64,000 bases of DNA from Paragonimus westermani. Taxonomy: Eukaryota; Platyhelminthes; Trematoda; Plagiorchiida; Troglotrematidae. The DNA lies in the NCBI GenBank assembly GCA_008508345.1, contig QNGE01002410.1, positions 2,761 through 66,760 of the forward strand, in the 5' to 3' direction. Below, in pieces: positions 25,901 through 36,580 of this stretch. Positions within the stretch are counted from its first letter, which is position 1; the number at the start of each line of letters is the position of its first letter. A program made the position numbers and the translations under genes. The notes beneath the pieces were generated by a model that was given only the letters and a program-made list of their open reading frames with translations, ran no database searches and had not been told where the DNA came from.

Positions 25901-27885
25901 TCTCCAGGCAAGTGTTATGGCTGTTTGTAATCATAAGACTGTTGAAGAAATTTGGCCCGCTATGTGGTAATCCACCAGGTACATTTGGTTATATCTAACA
26001 AAACCATGTGTCGGTCCAGTTAACGTTCCTTCAGTTTAATAGTCTTTACCAACGCGGTAGTCGTGAGGAGCATATTAGTCAATTCCGCATTAAGGAGGTA
26101 TTTTGAGAACACATCAATCCCTCCCAGTAAACTCATATCTCTGTTTGTTGCTATGACACCATGTAGTACTAAGACGGGTAACGGATATTAGAAATTACAT
26201 GTGTTACTAATGTTTACTTTCAAAAACAGGATGTTAAATAATATCGACACAGTTTATTTAATGTCACAAAACATACTGTTTTTTGGCTAAATTTCGAAAT
26301 AAATCCACATCCGGCAGTGTTTGGAGTAATATATCATTATTTGTGTGCAGACACCAATATGGGTTGTCTTTTTTAAAAAAGATTGAGTCCAACAGTGAAC
26401 TCAAGTGTGAACGTGAACGAGCCAATCCGAAAAATCATATCCAGAAAAAATTCACACCTTCTGAATGTGCCTCTAAGATTCCGTGGTACAAGATTTGATG
26501 AGGCATACTGAACATGATTTTTATTGCCACGAAGACAACATGGTACTGGATGATAATCATTTCCAAATACCAAGTCGTAAACCTTCCAGGATAGCATAAC
26601 TTCGGGTTTATCTAAGGCTGTGTGTTACGGTAAAATACATGCACTTCAGTAATGTCACCGAAAAACTCGGCTAATGTTACGATCTGTTGTGTTTTACACG
26701 AGATGAACAGTTGCTTTCCAAACTGGGGAATGCATTTTGTAAGTTTAATCCTTTTGAAGCTGATCGTGAGTTGATAAGCACAAATTCACACCTGATCAGA
26801 CACAACGCCATAATGCATACTCAGAATTTCGTTGCGCGACATCACGTTTCAAATGTCGCGCGATTCAGTGAACTCTGCAAAGCTGGCTGACTAGTTATTC
26901 TTCTGAGCAACCGAAATGTTAATTGGCTTTCGGAATTTGGGCAAGATGTTTCTCCGAGACCGAACAATCCCGTCATAGCATGACCATCAATATTCATAGC
27001 CGTTGTTCAGCGTAGTGAACGTAACGTTTAACCTCAAAACTTTACGTAAATGCTAAGTAGCATGTTTAATTGTTTAGTGAGTAATTAGATATAATCTTGG
27101 ATGTTAAATAGGCAACCTTAAGCTACAATTAATAACAATAAAGTAACCGTCAAAATCATGAATAGCACGGAAATAGAATGCAGTATTTCGCCCAATGCAA
27201 AGTCAAATGGGGGGGTTATAAAGAATTTCACGTCACACGGAAACGTAAATGATGACGAAGTCGTCCATTCTTGAGTATCATGTATATTTTGCATCTAGTT
27301 ACACTCGTTGAAGGCAGTCTGTCAGACAAATCTACGAAGGTTACAAATAATTGATTTAAAGCTTATCGCACGCTCCGGTGGAAAAAAGTGTTGCCGTGGT
27401 GAAAAAGTATTGAAAATTAGACATGTCCGTCCCTAATTGTTTACGTTTGCAAATTGTACAACAAAGATTTTATAACTGAGTGAACTCATAGTTAATCGTA
27501 AATGAATAACAGGAATAGTTATTTGAAGCAGATTGAGCATCCAAGTGCTTGAGTGAATGGAAGCTGCTTAGTTGTGGACTTTATTTTACTGGGGTCTCAA
27601 GGAGGCGGTCAATGAGTAGAATACTTATAATTAAGATAAAAATTGAACCAAGATTATTAAGTCCTGGATCATTTGTTCGCGTGTCCGAATGCCAAGAACG
27701 ACGCACGTTTTTTGATATCAGTCGTATATTTCATCCACTTGTCTGGTATCACAAGATAACCGTTCATTCCCCTTTCTTGAAACAGCTACTCTTGTTCGCC
27801 AAGCCTGAAACAGTTTAACACCGTTATTTCGGTAGCCAAATAGTTACCATCCGCTGCACGAAGACAGGCTAATCGCTCGGAGTGA
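22921..27885. other. Gene-free stretch of about 5 kb
   Basis: No recognisable gene or repeat. Scattered frames of 60-90 codons (for example 24,613-24,867 plus and 27,549-27,818 plus) match no known family. Short homopolymer runs (G7 near 27,209) are unremarkable. Confidence 0.5.
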
Positions 27886-28056
27886 TCAAACGTCTGTAAA
27901 GGAAGGTTAATCAAAGCCCATGCTGGTTCTCTCGGTAGTTCCGTCGCAGTGCATCGGCGAGATACAGGGCACTCTATCCAGTTGGATTCGTTTTCCGTTA
28001 CCAACCGGCTCAGTTGCATACGTTCTTTTCAACCAGCTAAGGCTATATATCTTTGA
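27886..28056 (+). pseudogene. Probable GIY-YIG domain fragment of a Penelope-like element
   Basis: A frame of 56 codons between an in-frame stop and a TGA reads RLIKAHAGSL, then SSVAVHRRDTGHSIQLDSF. This follows the second half of the GIY-YIG domain of Penelope-like proteins (RL.EH, then S.VA.H...TGH.I....), with the catalytic-region Arg and the Glu-His pair altered to Ala-His. The first half, with the two tyrosines, was not found upstream. The match is from memory of the family pattern, so it is tentative. It is certainly broken. Confidence 0.42.
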
Positions 28057-28935
28057 AACACGAACCATTCGTTTTCGTCTATTCTTGATAGACTTCCTTC
28101 CTAAATGTTAACTGAAAATTGTTGGAATTAGTCGAATCCATCACCAGAAAGCAAAGAGTAGTTGTCACCCATATATTCAGCAGAGCATCAGTCCACTTTT
28201 CTTCTCTCCATTTTTCCACAGCCAACAATTTACATCTCGCGCGACTAGTAAACAAATATCCCCAGAACGACAGCTTTAGACTTCAGGTTTAGGGGGAAGT
28301 GGGAAAACACGAGGGAAAGTGGTGTCCAAACACATTGTTTTAAGCAACTAATGGCTCAGAGTTATCCAGAAAAGACTATACAAACACGATTACTGCAGGA
28401 AACCATGGAAGAGTATGCAAGAGATTTTTAAAGCTGATAATGGCTATAACTTATCCAGTCTCTGGTGACGCATTCATTCATATCTTTTCTTTCTAGGTGA
28501 GTTTTTCTGAGGCCGACTCTTTTGGGGTTTTTTTTAGCTCGCAAATCTTGGTTTTATAGCTTACATAGGGGGTTTAAAATTTTTATCTTCAGTGTTCCAT
28601 CACAATAAGAAATAACAACCAAAGACTGTAACCATTACGTTGCTGTAACGACCTATGTTATATGACTGCTGGGCACGAGTATGATATTCAAGGAAATGCC
28701 CACAATTCTGACCGGCTGCAAGTAAATTAACTTTGGTAGTAATACCGCCGTACTTTTCATTGTGGGTGCATACTGTAGTCTAGACAACAAATATATATAC
28801 GAAGATTCAACAGTTAATTGTATGCATCTCAACACTCTCGATGGTTTCAATACTTCAAATGTTTCAATCTATACTTGTTTTTAGCGAGGAATCTTATCAA
28901 CTTTTCAAGTTAAGAGAGACCAACTTATAAAAAAT

Positions 28936-29030
28936 TTGGTCATCCGCTCAATCCGAATGAGCGACAGAAACAACATTCCCCAACGCGATGGGTGTCTTAA
29001 CAACTGAGCTACTTCGCCATTATGGCAACA
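28936..29030 (-). repeat. tRNA-like SINE family C fragment, minus strand
   Basis: The minus strand begins GGCGAAGTAGCTCAGTTGTTAA, an A-box-like TAGCTCAGTTG. It ends with a T-arm-like GCTCA-TTCGGAT-TGAGC hairpin, a 5-bp stem with a 7-base loop. The D arm and anticodon arm do not close and the acceptor ends do not pair, so this is a tRNA-derived repeat or a dead tRNA gene. Confidence 0.45.
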
Positions 29031-29154
29031 CCTACCCACTCTCAATTCATTGTGTATTATATCTGCCAAATTATCTAGTGGATTGCCTACCCAATCACGA
29101 TTTTTCAAATAGTTCACGTTGGAATCCATCAGCGCCACTGCCGAGCGTTCGAGT

Positions 29155-29297
29155 TGTATTACTTGTAAGTAGTCTGGCAGATTTGTTAATTTAGATGAGA
29201 CCCAGGTGTGAAAGACTAAGATTCGGTTGGATTCGAACCAACAAAAAAAACATGCCCAAACGGTGTCAGCGCCTTACCAGGTGAACTGCAACTTCAT
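29155..29297 (-). repeat. tRNA-like SINE family B, copy 1, minus strand
   Basis: The minus strand contains GCAGTTCACCTGGTAAGGCGC, GTTTGGGCATG, a perfect B box in TTGGTTCGAATCCAA, and a 3' region with GGGTCTCATCTAAAT and CAGACTAC. The same blocks recur at 41,200-41,345. The T arm folds, but the rest of the cloverleaf does not, which argues for a tRNA-derived SINE and against a tRNA gene. Confidence 0.7.
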
Positions 29298-31960
29298 TAT
29301 GAGAGCACAGAAAGTTTGTCTTTAGACTAAGTGGTCGACCTCTCTGGGAGTTTGATATCGAACTCAACGTGAGTTGTGTAAGAAGTCCTCTAGGAGCAGC
29401 CGATTTTCTAGATCACTTGGTTACCTGTAATTTTTCTCACTGTAATCACTGTAGTGCAAGAAAGAGTAAAGGCAGTGTGGTCTATCGACTAATCTTAAGA
29501 TCTCATATGTTTTGACGAAGGTTCGATCAATAGGATTTGCGCATTAGACTGGCTAAAGAACAAATTTTAATACGAACATGTTGTAGCACAATTAAAGCAA
29601 TTTAACAATATGCGCACAGATCCACCTAAAATATCCATTCTCTTTCGCATTCGAACTGAAAGGTTGACATATCTGGAAAGATGAGTTTTGTTTTAGTCGA
29701 ATTGGTTGTTAGCAGTGACAATAAAACAGTGCTAGCTCGGTGGATGATACTCGGAAGTTAACGTTGTCACAATAATCATTGTTCGCTTTTTACTAGTGCT
29801 CCAAGTGCAACTGACGTAATTTGATCACAGTAAAGCTTTGGAGGTTTGCACAAGGCCCCTTAGTAGTAAGATAATTGAACGATACTCGAATCGTTCGGCA
29901 TAACCAAATCCTGGCTAATGTGGGGATTTTTGGTGATGACTACAGAAGTGATTCGGAACTGCTATGGATTAATGCTGTATCTCTTAATCAGGTCTAGTTG
30001 GTACCATGGTTTACTAGCCCACACATCTATTGTTGCCCGGTTACACATCGTATGATCTTTAAAACTCATGTGCACTCTAAGTTTATCTATTTGCTGTCAC
30101 TAAGTATGATGAGCAGTGCCAAAGTGAGTTACTGAACTTGAGTGATCACGGTTGCCTAAACAGGACACAACAAGCTGTCAGTGATAAATTTATACGCTCA
30201 GGCAACAAACCAACAAAACTCACTGAATTCTTCGGTCTGTTAACTACCTAGGCTGCAAAGAAAAATCACTTCAGCTACAGTCCGTTAGCGTAATAAACAG
30301 TGCTGATGCGCATTCACCTAACAACAACCAGCCAACCAGATATCGCATTTTAGACATGTGAAACACTAACAAGCATAAAACAGGACAAATGTCACCACTT
30401 TACATATCCACAACATACTTGACATAAATTATAGTGAAACACTCCGTACCGTTCATCAATTTCAACGCTAAACAGGAAAATAATTGGATTTTTGGTTGAT
30501 TCCATTTTTCATACTCTAATCAATTGCATAACGCATGACATGAATACGACGACAAATTTGCGTAAGAATGCAAGAAACGTGAACCAAAACACAAAACTGT
30601 AACTTGTGCATGTGTATTAAAACTCCAGTAGTCTCACATCTCTTTTAAGTGCTTCGCGCACATAGTGTAACCGACGCTAGGCACTTAGCCAGACTTACGA
30701 GACTGAGTAGTCAACTATTTCCGTTATGCCCCGTCACAATGAACGCTGAATTTGAATCCACGTACTGGCCTACCTTTACCAGATATACAGCAGAGGATGA
30801 ACAGACTTTGTGGAAATCATCATGGATTTGTCTGTTTACATAAGACGCACTCTTTATGAGCCATCCCTCACTCACTTTCGTTCTGCCCGTGTATGTTTTT
30901 CGGAAGCAGTGGGTAAAACTTTAAATTTCGCGGGGAGTGGGAAACTTTGGGAATATCCTCCTTCACTGATTATAGAGGCAATCTTCTGACCTCATTTAGA
31001 GTTTTTAGATTTGCAGCGCTGCAGATTTTCCTAATATCTACTTTATGGCATTGAATTTCCCAGAACAATAAACCGTTTCTTTTTCAAAGTAACTCCAGAA
31101 CAATCATACCATGGAATCATTGTTACTTGTTCGTTAAGAGTTACTCATTTCGCGAACAGTTTGTTGTGGGTGTTTGATGATTGTTCTATTACAACTTACC
31201 GCCCGGAAACATTTATTTTTCATTCATTGTGTCCGAAGTGTCCGCATGTGTTGGTAGACTGCATGAAATTAGTGGAAAAGTGATTTTACTGATTACGGTT
31301 TATCTGCACTTAGAGAGAAACCTATAAAATTTAATTACTATCCAGTCCATGTTGGTTTGCGACAAATCGAGCGTTGAGTATTTTCTACGACGATGCGTGT
31401 GTGCAGAACCAAAGTGTGTGATCAATGGATACATCCGAAAAGTATGTTTCATTAAGAAGAATCTACTGTCGGGATAGGACAATTTAAGCTTTCTAATTGG
31501 ATGTGAATGAGTCGATCAGCCTCTTAGTCTTATTCAAACTCCCGTTGGACAGGTTCATAGAAAACGCCGTAATCAACGGTATACGATTGGCAGTGTTCAA
31601 GCTATCCTGATGCAATAATTTGACATTTGGGTTGCGCAAACGATAGTACTCTACGTTCTGTGTGAACTATAAATTTCATTTCGTCAGGTTGATATGTTAA
31701 TTGCACAAGCATGTAAAAGTATATTGTGACAACACTGTCAATAGGACGTGTATATGTCCTCGCTACTGATAGTGAGCTGTTCAGAATAGTTAACGTATGC
31801 ATACACTTGTCTTGTGAATTGTAGTCCATGCTTACCATAAAATAGTCATCGCAACCAAACCCTTCGTCTGAGAGAAACACCGCAAACGAAGATTTGATCG
31901 AAAAACTTAACGCGCATGTTAACGCATGCTAAAATGAATATTAGAAGCTATATTTTCCTA
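29298..31960. other. Gene-free stretch
   Basis: No recognisable coding region, RNA gene or repeat. A 64-codon frame at 30,649-30,843 (plus) and a 92-codon frame at 31,602-31,880 (minus) match no known family. Confidence 0.5.
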
Positions 31961-32176
31961 TAGTAGTGGTAGTAGTCGGTGCGCTGAACCACTTCCGCGT
32001 GGTGCCGACTAGGAGGTCTAGGCGTAAACCTCGACTGGCTAAGCGTTTAGCAACTCCAAATAGGGCCAACCACACTACTTGGTCTCAAAGTGCTGGCTAC
32101 GGTAGATCAAGACAATGAAATTACCACCAGCACCTCCGTTCACGCATCTACCAGTACACAGGATAGGTGAACGAAG

Positions 32177-32350
32177 TTCACCTGTTCAGAATGTGGCCAG
32201 ATCTGTCAATCGAACGCTCGCTTGTCAGCGCATATTCGTATGCATCGACGTAGGGATGGTCCAGAGGAGGAAATAGACACCTAACCTGCCATAGCCTTAG
32301 ACTGCACCGACTGTGAAAGCACATTTCTCATCGAAAGTGATCCAGTCGTC
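32177..32350 (+). pseudogene. R2-type element: N-terminal C2H2 zinc fingers
   Basis: The first finger reads CSECGQIC, then ends HIRMH, with Cys-x2-Cys and His-x3-His intact. A stop separates it from a second finger that keeps only the Cys pair (DCTDCEST). In R2 proteins these fingers bind target DNA beside the insertion site. The second finger of the neighbouring copy (35,940-36,030) is intact and confirms the assignment. Confidence 0.75.
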
Positions 32351-32399
32351 AGATAACGTAAGCACATTCCGTGGAACGTAACCGTAAAAACTCCTGCAC

Positions 32400-32585
32400 A
32401 TGAAAACCGCCGGAACAAATTGGTCTCATCAAGAATCGGCTTCTCTTCTCACGTGGGCCTACGCATTGGCCCCATTGTGTCCCACTCGACACGAACTTCA
32501 TAATCGGCTCCTGTCACATTTCCCAGGTCACACTTTGGAGAGCATTCGGATGCTTTTTATATGTGTTGAACTGGTAGAAGACTAA
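32400..32585 (+). pseudogene. R2-type element: Myb-like DNA-binding region
   Basis: This 61-codon frame contains WSHQESASLLTWA and, further on, LLSHFPGHTLESI. It fits the pattern of the Myb-like domain that follows the zinc fingers in R2 proteins (W..E...L, then a L...FPGRT.E.I block). The parallel segment of the second copy, WSQQKSGSVVRF then FLSHFPGRNLEGI near 36,080-36,200, aligns well. Frame breaks occur on both sides. Confidence 0.7.
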
Positions 32586-33079
32586 CGCCCACGTTGCCAA
32601 ACAAACCACCGTCTCGCAGACTAACATGACGTCTGATATTGGGTCCTAAGCTGCTGAACAATTCGATTGGTTTACCTGTTTGATCCAAGCAGTGATTACC
32701 CGGCTGGAGTATAACAGCGAGGCTTTCCTAACCACCTATTAATTACTGGCTATTGCCCGCTGTCTTCAGGCAGGTGTTTTTACAATGGTACAAGCTAAGT
32801 CGCTGTTGAACACGCACGCGACACAAGCTTTTGCATAAACCTGACGACCGACCACCCGGCGACGTGCCTGTAGTAACGTCTGAAGCCAAGCGACCAAGAA
32901 ACAGATACGGAGAGTTAACAGTGCAGCGATACAAACGTTGTACCACCAACGTAAAAAAAATGCTGCTTTTGCAGTTTTTTTGGCAACTGGAGAACTACCT
33001 ACAAGATGGACCGTGGTCTTACGGATATTTCCAACGAAAACTGATCGGAGGCATTATCGGCACTCCCGCACACTGAAGT

Positions 33080-34382
33080 GTGATCATCTTGCACGATTCT
33101 TCTTCCGGACTGGTATCTGGTCGATCCAATTACCGGAGAAGTAACACGCACCTTGAAGTTCATGGAAAACACCGCTCCTGGTTTGAACAAGCTTTTGCCC
33201 AAACATCTGAAGCGAATGAAAGCTGATGCTCTGGCCAGATACATCAATCTTTCCTTGCTAACCCAACGTTGTCCAATTTATCTGTGCCACTTACGCATCA
33301 CGCTTGTGCCGAAAGTCAACAATCCTTCATCTCCCACCGAGCCCATACCCATCGTCTTATCTTCAACGCTGATACGTTGTTTTCGCAAGATGCTGGCTGA
33401 CCGTTGGAATACGTGCCTGCATCTGCTAGCTCTTCAGTTTGCTTCCCTACACCGTGAAGGTTGACTGGAGGCAGTCTCACTGCTCCGTGCGCTACTTCGG
33501 AACTCATGCACAGCATCTTCAAGTTTATGTGCGGCTTATATCGACGTGCCAAAGCATTCGTTTCCATCTCACAAGACTCGTTCATCAGATCGGCCCAAGC
33601 TTTCAATGCTCCTCCACCTCTAACGTATTAAATTGCAGACTCCTATCGGAATGCCTTCGTCATGCTTAGCGGATCCGTTCTCCGGTCCCAGCGTGGCGTT
33701 CCCCAGGGAACTCACTGTCCCTGCTTCTGCTCATCATGGCAATGGATGATATGTTAGCTCTCTCTCTCTCTCTCAGCCGAAGCTTGACTACCAGTACTAC
33801 GATACACTGGTCAGTGGTTTTGCTTACGCCAACGATATGATCCTCCTGCCTGAAAATTCTACACGCCTCCCCGGGAAGCTCACAGTCGCTGCTAGTGTCC
33901 TGGACTTATCCGGGCTGCGGATCAACGCGCGAAATACGAAGCTCATGATCACTATTTCCAATGAATCTAATCAGTTCGGTCAGGATACTATCCGCTCATT
34001 AAGCGCCTCCGACACGGTGACCTACATAAATATCCCGTTCACCTGGAGGGGCAAAGCATCCACCAATCACCGTCTGCAGATTCGCATGATGCTGGATGAA
34101 ACGATCAAAGCGCCCTTGTGGCCGCATCAGTGCCTAGATCTCCTGAGACAGCATTTGATTCCAAAAGTGAAGCATTTGTTTGTATTGAGTCGAGTCCACC
34201 AAAACACGCTCAAGGCAGTAGACTGTACACTTCGCCGGTTTGTTCGGCAGTGGCTCCACCTTCTTGAAGACACCTATCAGCTACATCCACACCCCAGTAC
34301 GTTTGGCCAGCCTGGGCATCCCGAGTTTATACACCACTATCCCGATCTCACGCAAATCCCGACTAGAGAGACTGTTCTCTAA
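33080..34382 (+). pseudogene. R2-type element: reverse transcriptase domain
   Basis: Recognisable motifs in order are APGLNKLLPKHL (about 33,172), RITLVPKVNNPSSPTE (about 33,300), AAYIDV with the motif A Asp kept (about 33,530), RSQRGVPQG motif B (about 33,690), then MAMDDML and AYANDMILLPE (33,822-33,854). Motif C is Tyr-Ala-Asn-Asp, so the first catalytic Asp of YADD is lost. There is a stop at 33,462, a frame shift after motif A and another after motif B. A TC run at 33,758-33,774 lies in frame and encodes Leu-Ser repeats. The last part (33,837-34,382) is one open frame of 181 codons covering the thumb region. Confidence 0.85.
33757..33775 (+). repeat. TC dinucleotide run inside the reverse transcriptase
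   Basis: About nine TC units lie between motif B and motif C and keep the frame. This is probably a post-insertion expansion in a dead copy. Confidence 0.8.
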
Positions 34383-34689
34383 TCGATTTCCAGTTCTGCG
34401 GAATGTGGCCAAAGACTAATCGTTTGACCTTATTTTGAGGGAAGTGAACGTATCGGTACGCTTCCAGGATGTAGTGGTGACGAGCAAGGAGGAAGCCCGT
34501 GCGGCGTAGACGGATAAGCTCTATCATTCGCTAGATGGCTGTGGTCTTCAGGAAGTATCACGCTCTCCACTCTCTAATCGTTGGCTGTTTAATCCAGACC
34601 ACATCTTCCGCAGAATTTTTATCCGTGCTATTCAGCACAGATGTAACCTCCCGCGGATTAAAGTGCGAAATTCACGAGGTAGCCAAAGC

Positions 34690-34955
34690 GGTCAGTCAGT
34701 TCTCTGCCGCGGCAAGTGCGGTCAACCAGAAATCCTCGCTCATATCCTTCAATCACGTTGGATCACTCAGGATGCACGTTGTGCTCGACATAACTGCGTG
34801 GCAAAGACTTGAAGAAACGACTGTGTAATTTGGACTATACAGTCTTCAGGGAGCTGTGAGTACCAATGACGAGCTTCTTCATCAAACCCGACGTGATCGC
34901 GGTTCGTGATGGCGCTGCTGTGGTGCTCGACGTTAATATAATGGATGACTGCTGA
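34690..34955 (+). pseudogene. R2-type element: zinc knuckle and restriction-like endonuclease
   Basis: The knuckle region reads KCGQPEILAHILQS, then RCARHNCVAK. The Cys-x2-Cys...His...Cys set is damaged, with Cys changed to Arg after QS. The endonuclease core reads FIKPDVIAVRDG, then AAVVLDVNIMDD (34,878-34,950), keeping the Pro-Asp and the later Asp of the PD-(D/E)XK-like nuclease of R2-type elements. That nuclease nicks the target to prime reverse transcription. Confidence 0.8.
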
Positions 34956-35637
34956 TGCCAGTCTGCCTGGACGAACAAGACTGCGAAATACTAAACGGAC
35001 TTCCATAATGCCGCCATTCAGTCGGTCCTCCACATCATGGGCTGTGATTTGAACTCTGTTGCTCACTCACCTGTGATTACGTTTTTTCGCGATATCATCT
35101 TTTTTTCTTCATGTAGCGCCATTCCTCGACTGGGACTGTCCTCTTACGTAGTCGCGGATTTATGTTTACTGACTGTTCTTGGTTCCCTAATAACCTAAGA
35201 CATATAAATGCGGAGAACCCGGCATTAACTTTTGCCACCTCTCTGACAACTGACTCTCTATAAAGGACATTCTGTCTCGATACGTGAGCCTTGAATGTGA
35301 TAGCACCTTCGTGTCTTAAAGAGCTTTTGATTCTGTGAAACCGGTTGTTTATTTCACTTTCATTCAGATTTTTGCATTATTTTTTTCATTGTTATGTAAT
35401 CCGTTTGGTACGTACCACATGAATAACTTTTCATTTAGTGTTATGACTATTACCGCTTGCCAGTCTTGTCTGGGGGCTTGTCAACTGTCCAGTGTTGCCA
35501 ACTATGCAGTGTCCAACATTTGCCTAAAAGCTTGTTTCCATATTCTCACCTTTACATTCCCGTGACTTAATGCTGCCGTTACCGTGTGTTCTCTGTTTGA
35601 ACAAAGCTGTGTGAATTGTTCTTCAAAATATACGATA

Positions 35638-35673
35638 TAGTAGTAGTAGTAGTAGCAGTAGCAGTAGTAGTAG
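35638..35673 (+). repeat. TAG/CAG microsatellite between two R2-type copies
   Basis: A run of about 12 trinucleotides, mainly TAG with two CAG units. It lies exactly where the 3' end of the first R2-type copy meets the 5' region of the second. A shorter TAG-rich run lies at the 5' edge of the first copy. Confidence 0.95.
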
Positions 35674-36580
35674 CGATCAGCTAGCTGAACCATCTCCTCA
35701 TTTCGACAACTGAGCAGTCTGGGTGCAAAACTTGCTTTAATGTTCTGGTTACTCTCGATTAACAAAATGAAAATGTCACCAGAGCAAAGGCGCTAGCATC
35801 TAACTATACACACGGTGTGTGAGCGGACTGCATTTGTTTGGAATGTAGCCAGATCTGTAAACCTAACACTGGTTTGTCGGTGCATACTCGTACTCGTCGA
35901 CGCAGAGATGGTGCAGAACACGATGTAAGTACTCAGCCTTCTCCACCCTTTGCGTGCGTCGACTGTGATGGCAGCTGTCCGAACAAAATTGGTCTCAGTC
36001 AACACAGGCGGTATGCACATCCCATCGAACGTAGCTGCCAGGAGCTCAATTGCATGAAGGTCGCCCGATCCAGTTGGTCTCAGCAAAAATCGGGTTCTGT
36101 TGTCAGATTTATTGATGAGCTGGATCCGTTATGCTCCTCTTGATGCGAAATTCATCGTCGGTTCCTGTCACATTTCCCTGGCCGTAATCTGGAAGGCATC
36201 AAGTTGCATCTATATGCTGTGAACTGGTGGAGAAATATTACCCCCATCGTGAATCCAGTTAGTGCTTCATAGGCTTCGGATAGTGAGTTCCAAGTTGCTG
36301 AACACTCCGAGTACTTTCCCTGTTGGACCCAAACACGTACATCTCGCGACTGATAACTCGACAATGTGCCGCTGCAGGAACCTACAGGACCAGAAAGCAG
36401 ATGCGGAAAGCAATCCAAACCCTGAACCACCAGCGAAAGAAAGATGCTGCTTTTGCAGTCTTTTTCTGAAACTGGAAAACTGCCTACAAAACGAGCCGTA
36501 GCCTCGCGGATAATTTTAATGAGTATTGGTCCGCGATATTATCCTCTCATTCACACACTGATGCGTGAACTGAAGATCAG
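35674..36580 (+). mobile_element. Second R2-type copy, 5' part only
   Basis: The segment aligns with 31,980-33,080 of the first copy at roughly 70-77 percent in the better parts. It carries finger 1 (CLECSQIC, with the final His changed to Arg), an intact finger 2 (CVDCDGSC...HRRYAH), the Myb-like region, and the basic segment HQRKKDAAFAVF that precedes the reverse transcriptase. No reverse transcriptase follows, so the copy is truncated or deleted at about 36,580. A 101-codon open frame (35,838-36,143) covers both fingers. The two copies are too different to be one recent duplication. Confidence 0.75.

Larger units (their letters stand above)
31961..35637 (+). mobile_element. Decayed R2-type non-LTR retrotransposon
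   Basis: The element has the full R2 order of domains on the plus strand: C2H2 zinc fingers (32,177 on), a Myb-like region (32,400-32,585), a reverse transcriptase (about 33,080-34,382), a zinc knuckle (about 34,700-34,800) and a restriction-like endonuclease (34,866-34,950). An AT-rich 3' region of about 680 bases follows. Several stops and frame changes show it is dead. It starts at a short TAG-rich run (31,961-31,976) and ends at a longer TAG/CAG run (35,638-35,673), which suggests insertion into a TAG microsatellite. R2-clade elements insert site-specifically, often into 28S rDNA. No rDNA flanks this copy. Confidence 0.85.

Noticed and set aside
28905..29138. Minus-strand frame with Gly-Glu-Val-Ala-Gln
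   Set aside because: It is a translation of the tRNA-like family C repeat, not a protein-coding gene.
35335..35565. Hydrophobic plus-strand frame after the R2-type endonuclease
   Set aside because: It lies in the AT-rich 3' untranslated region of the R2-type element. The hydrophobic look comes from T-rich codons.
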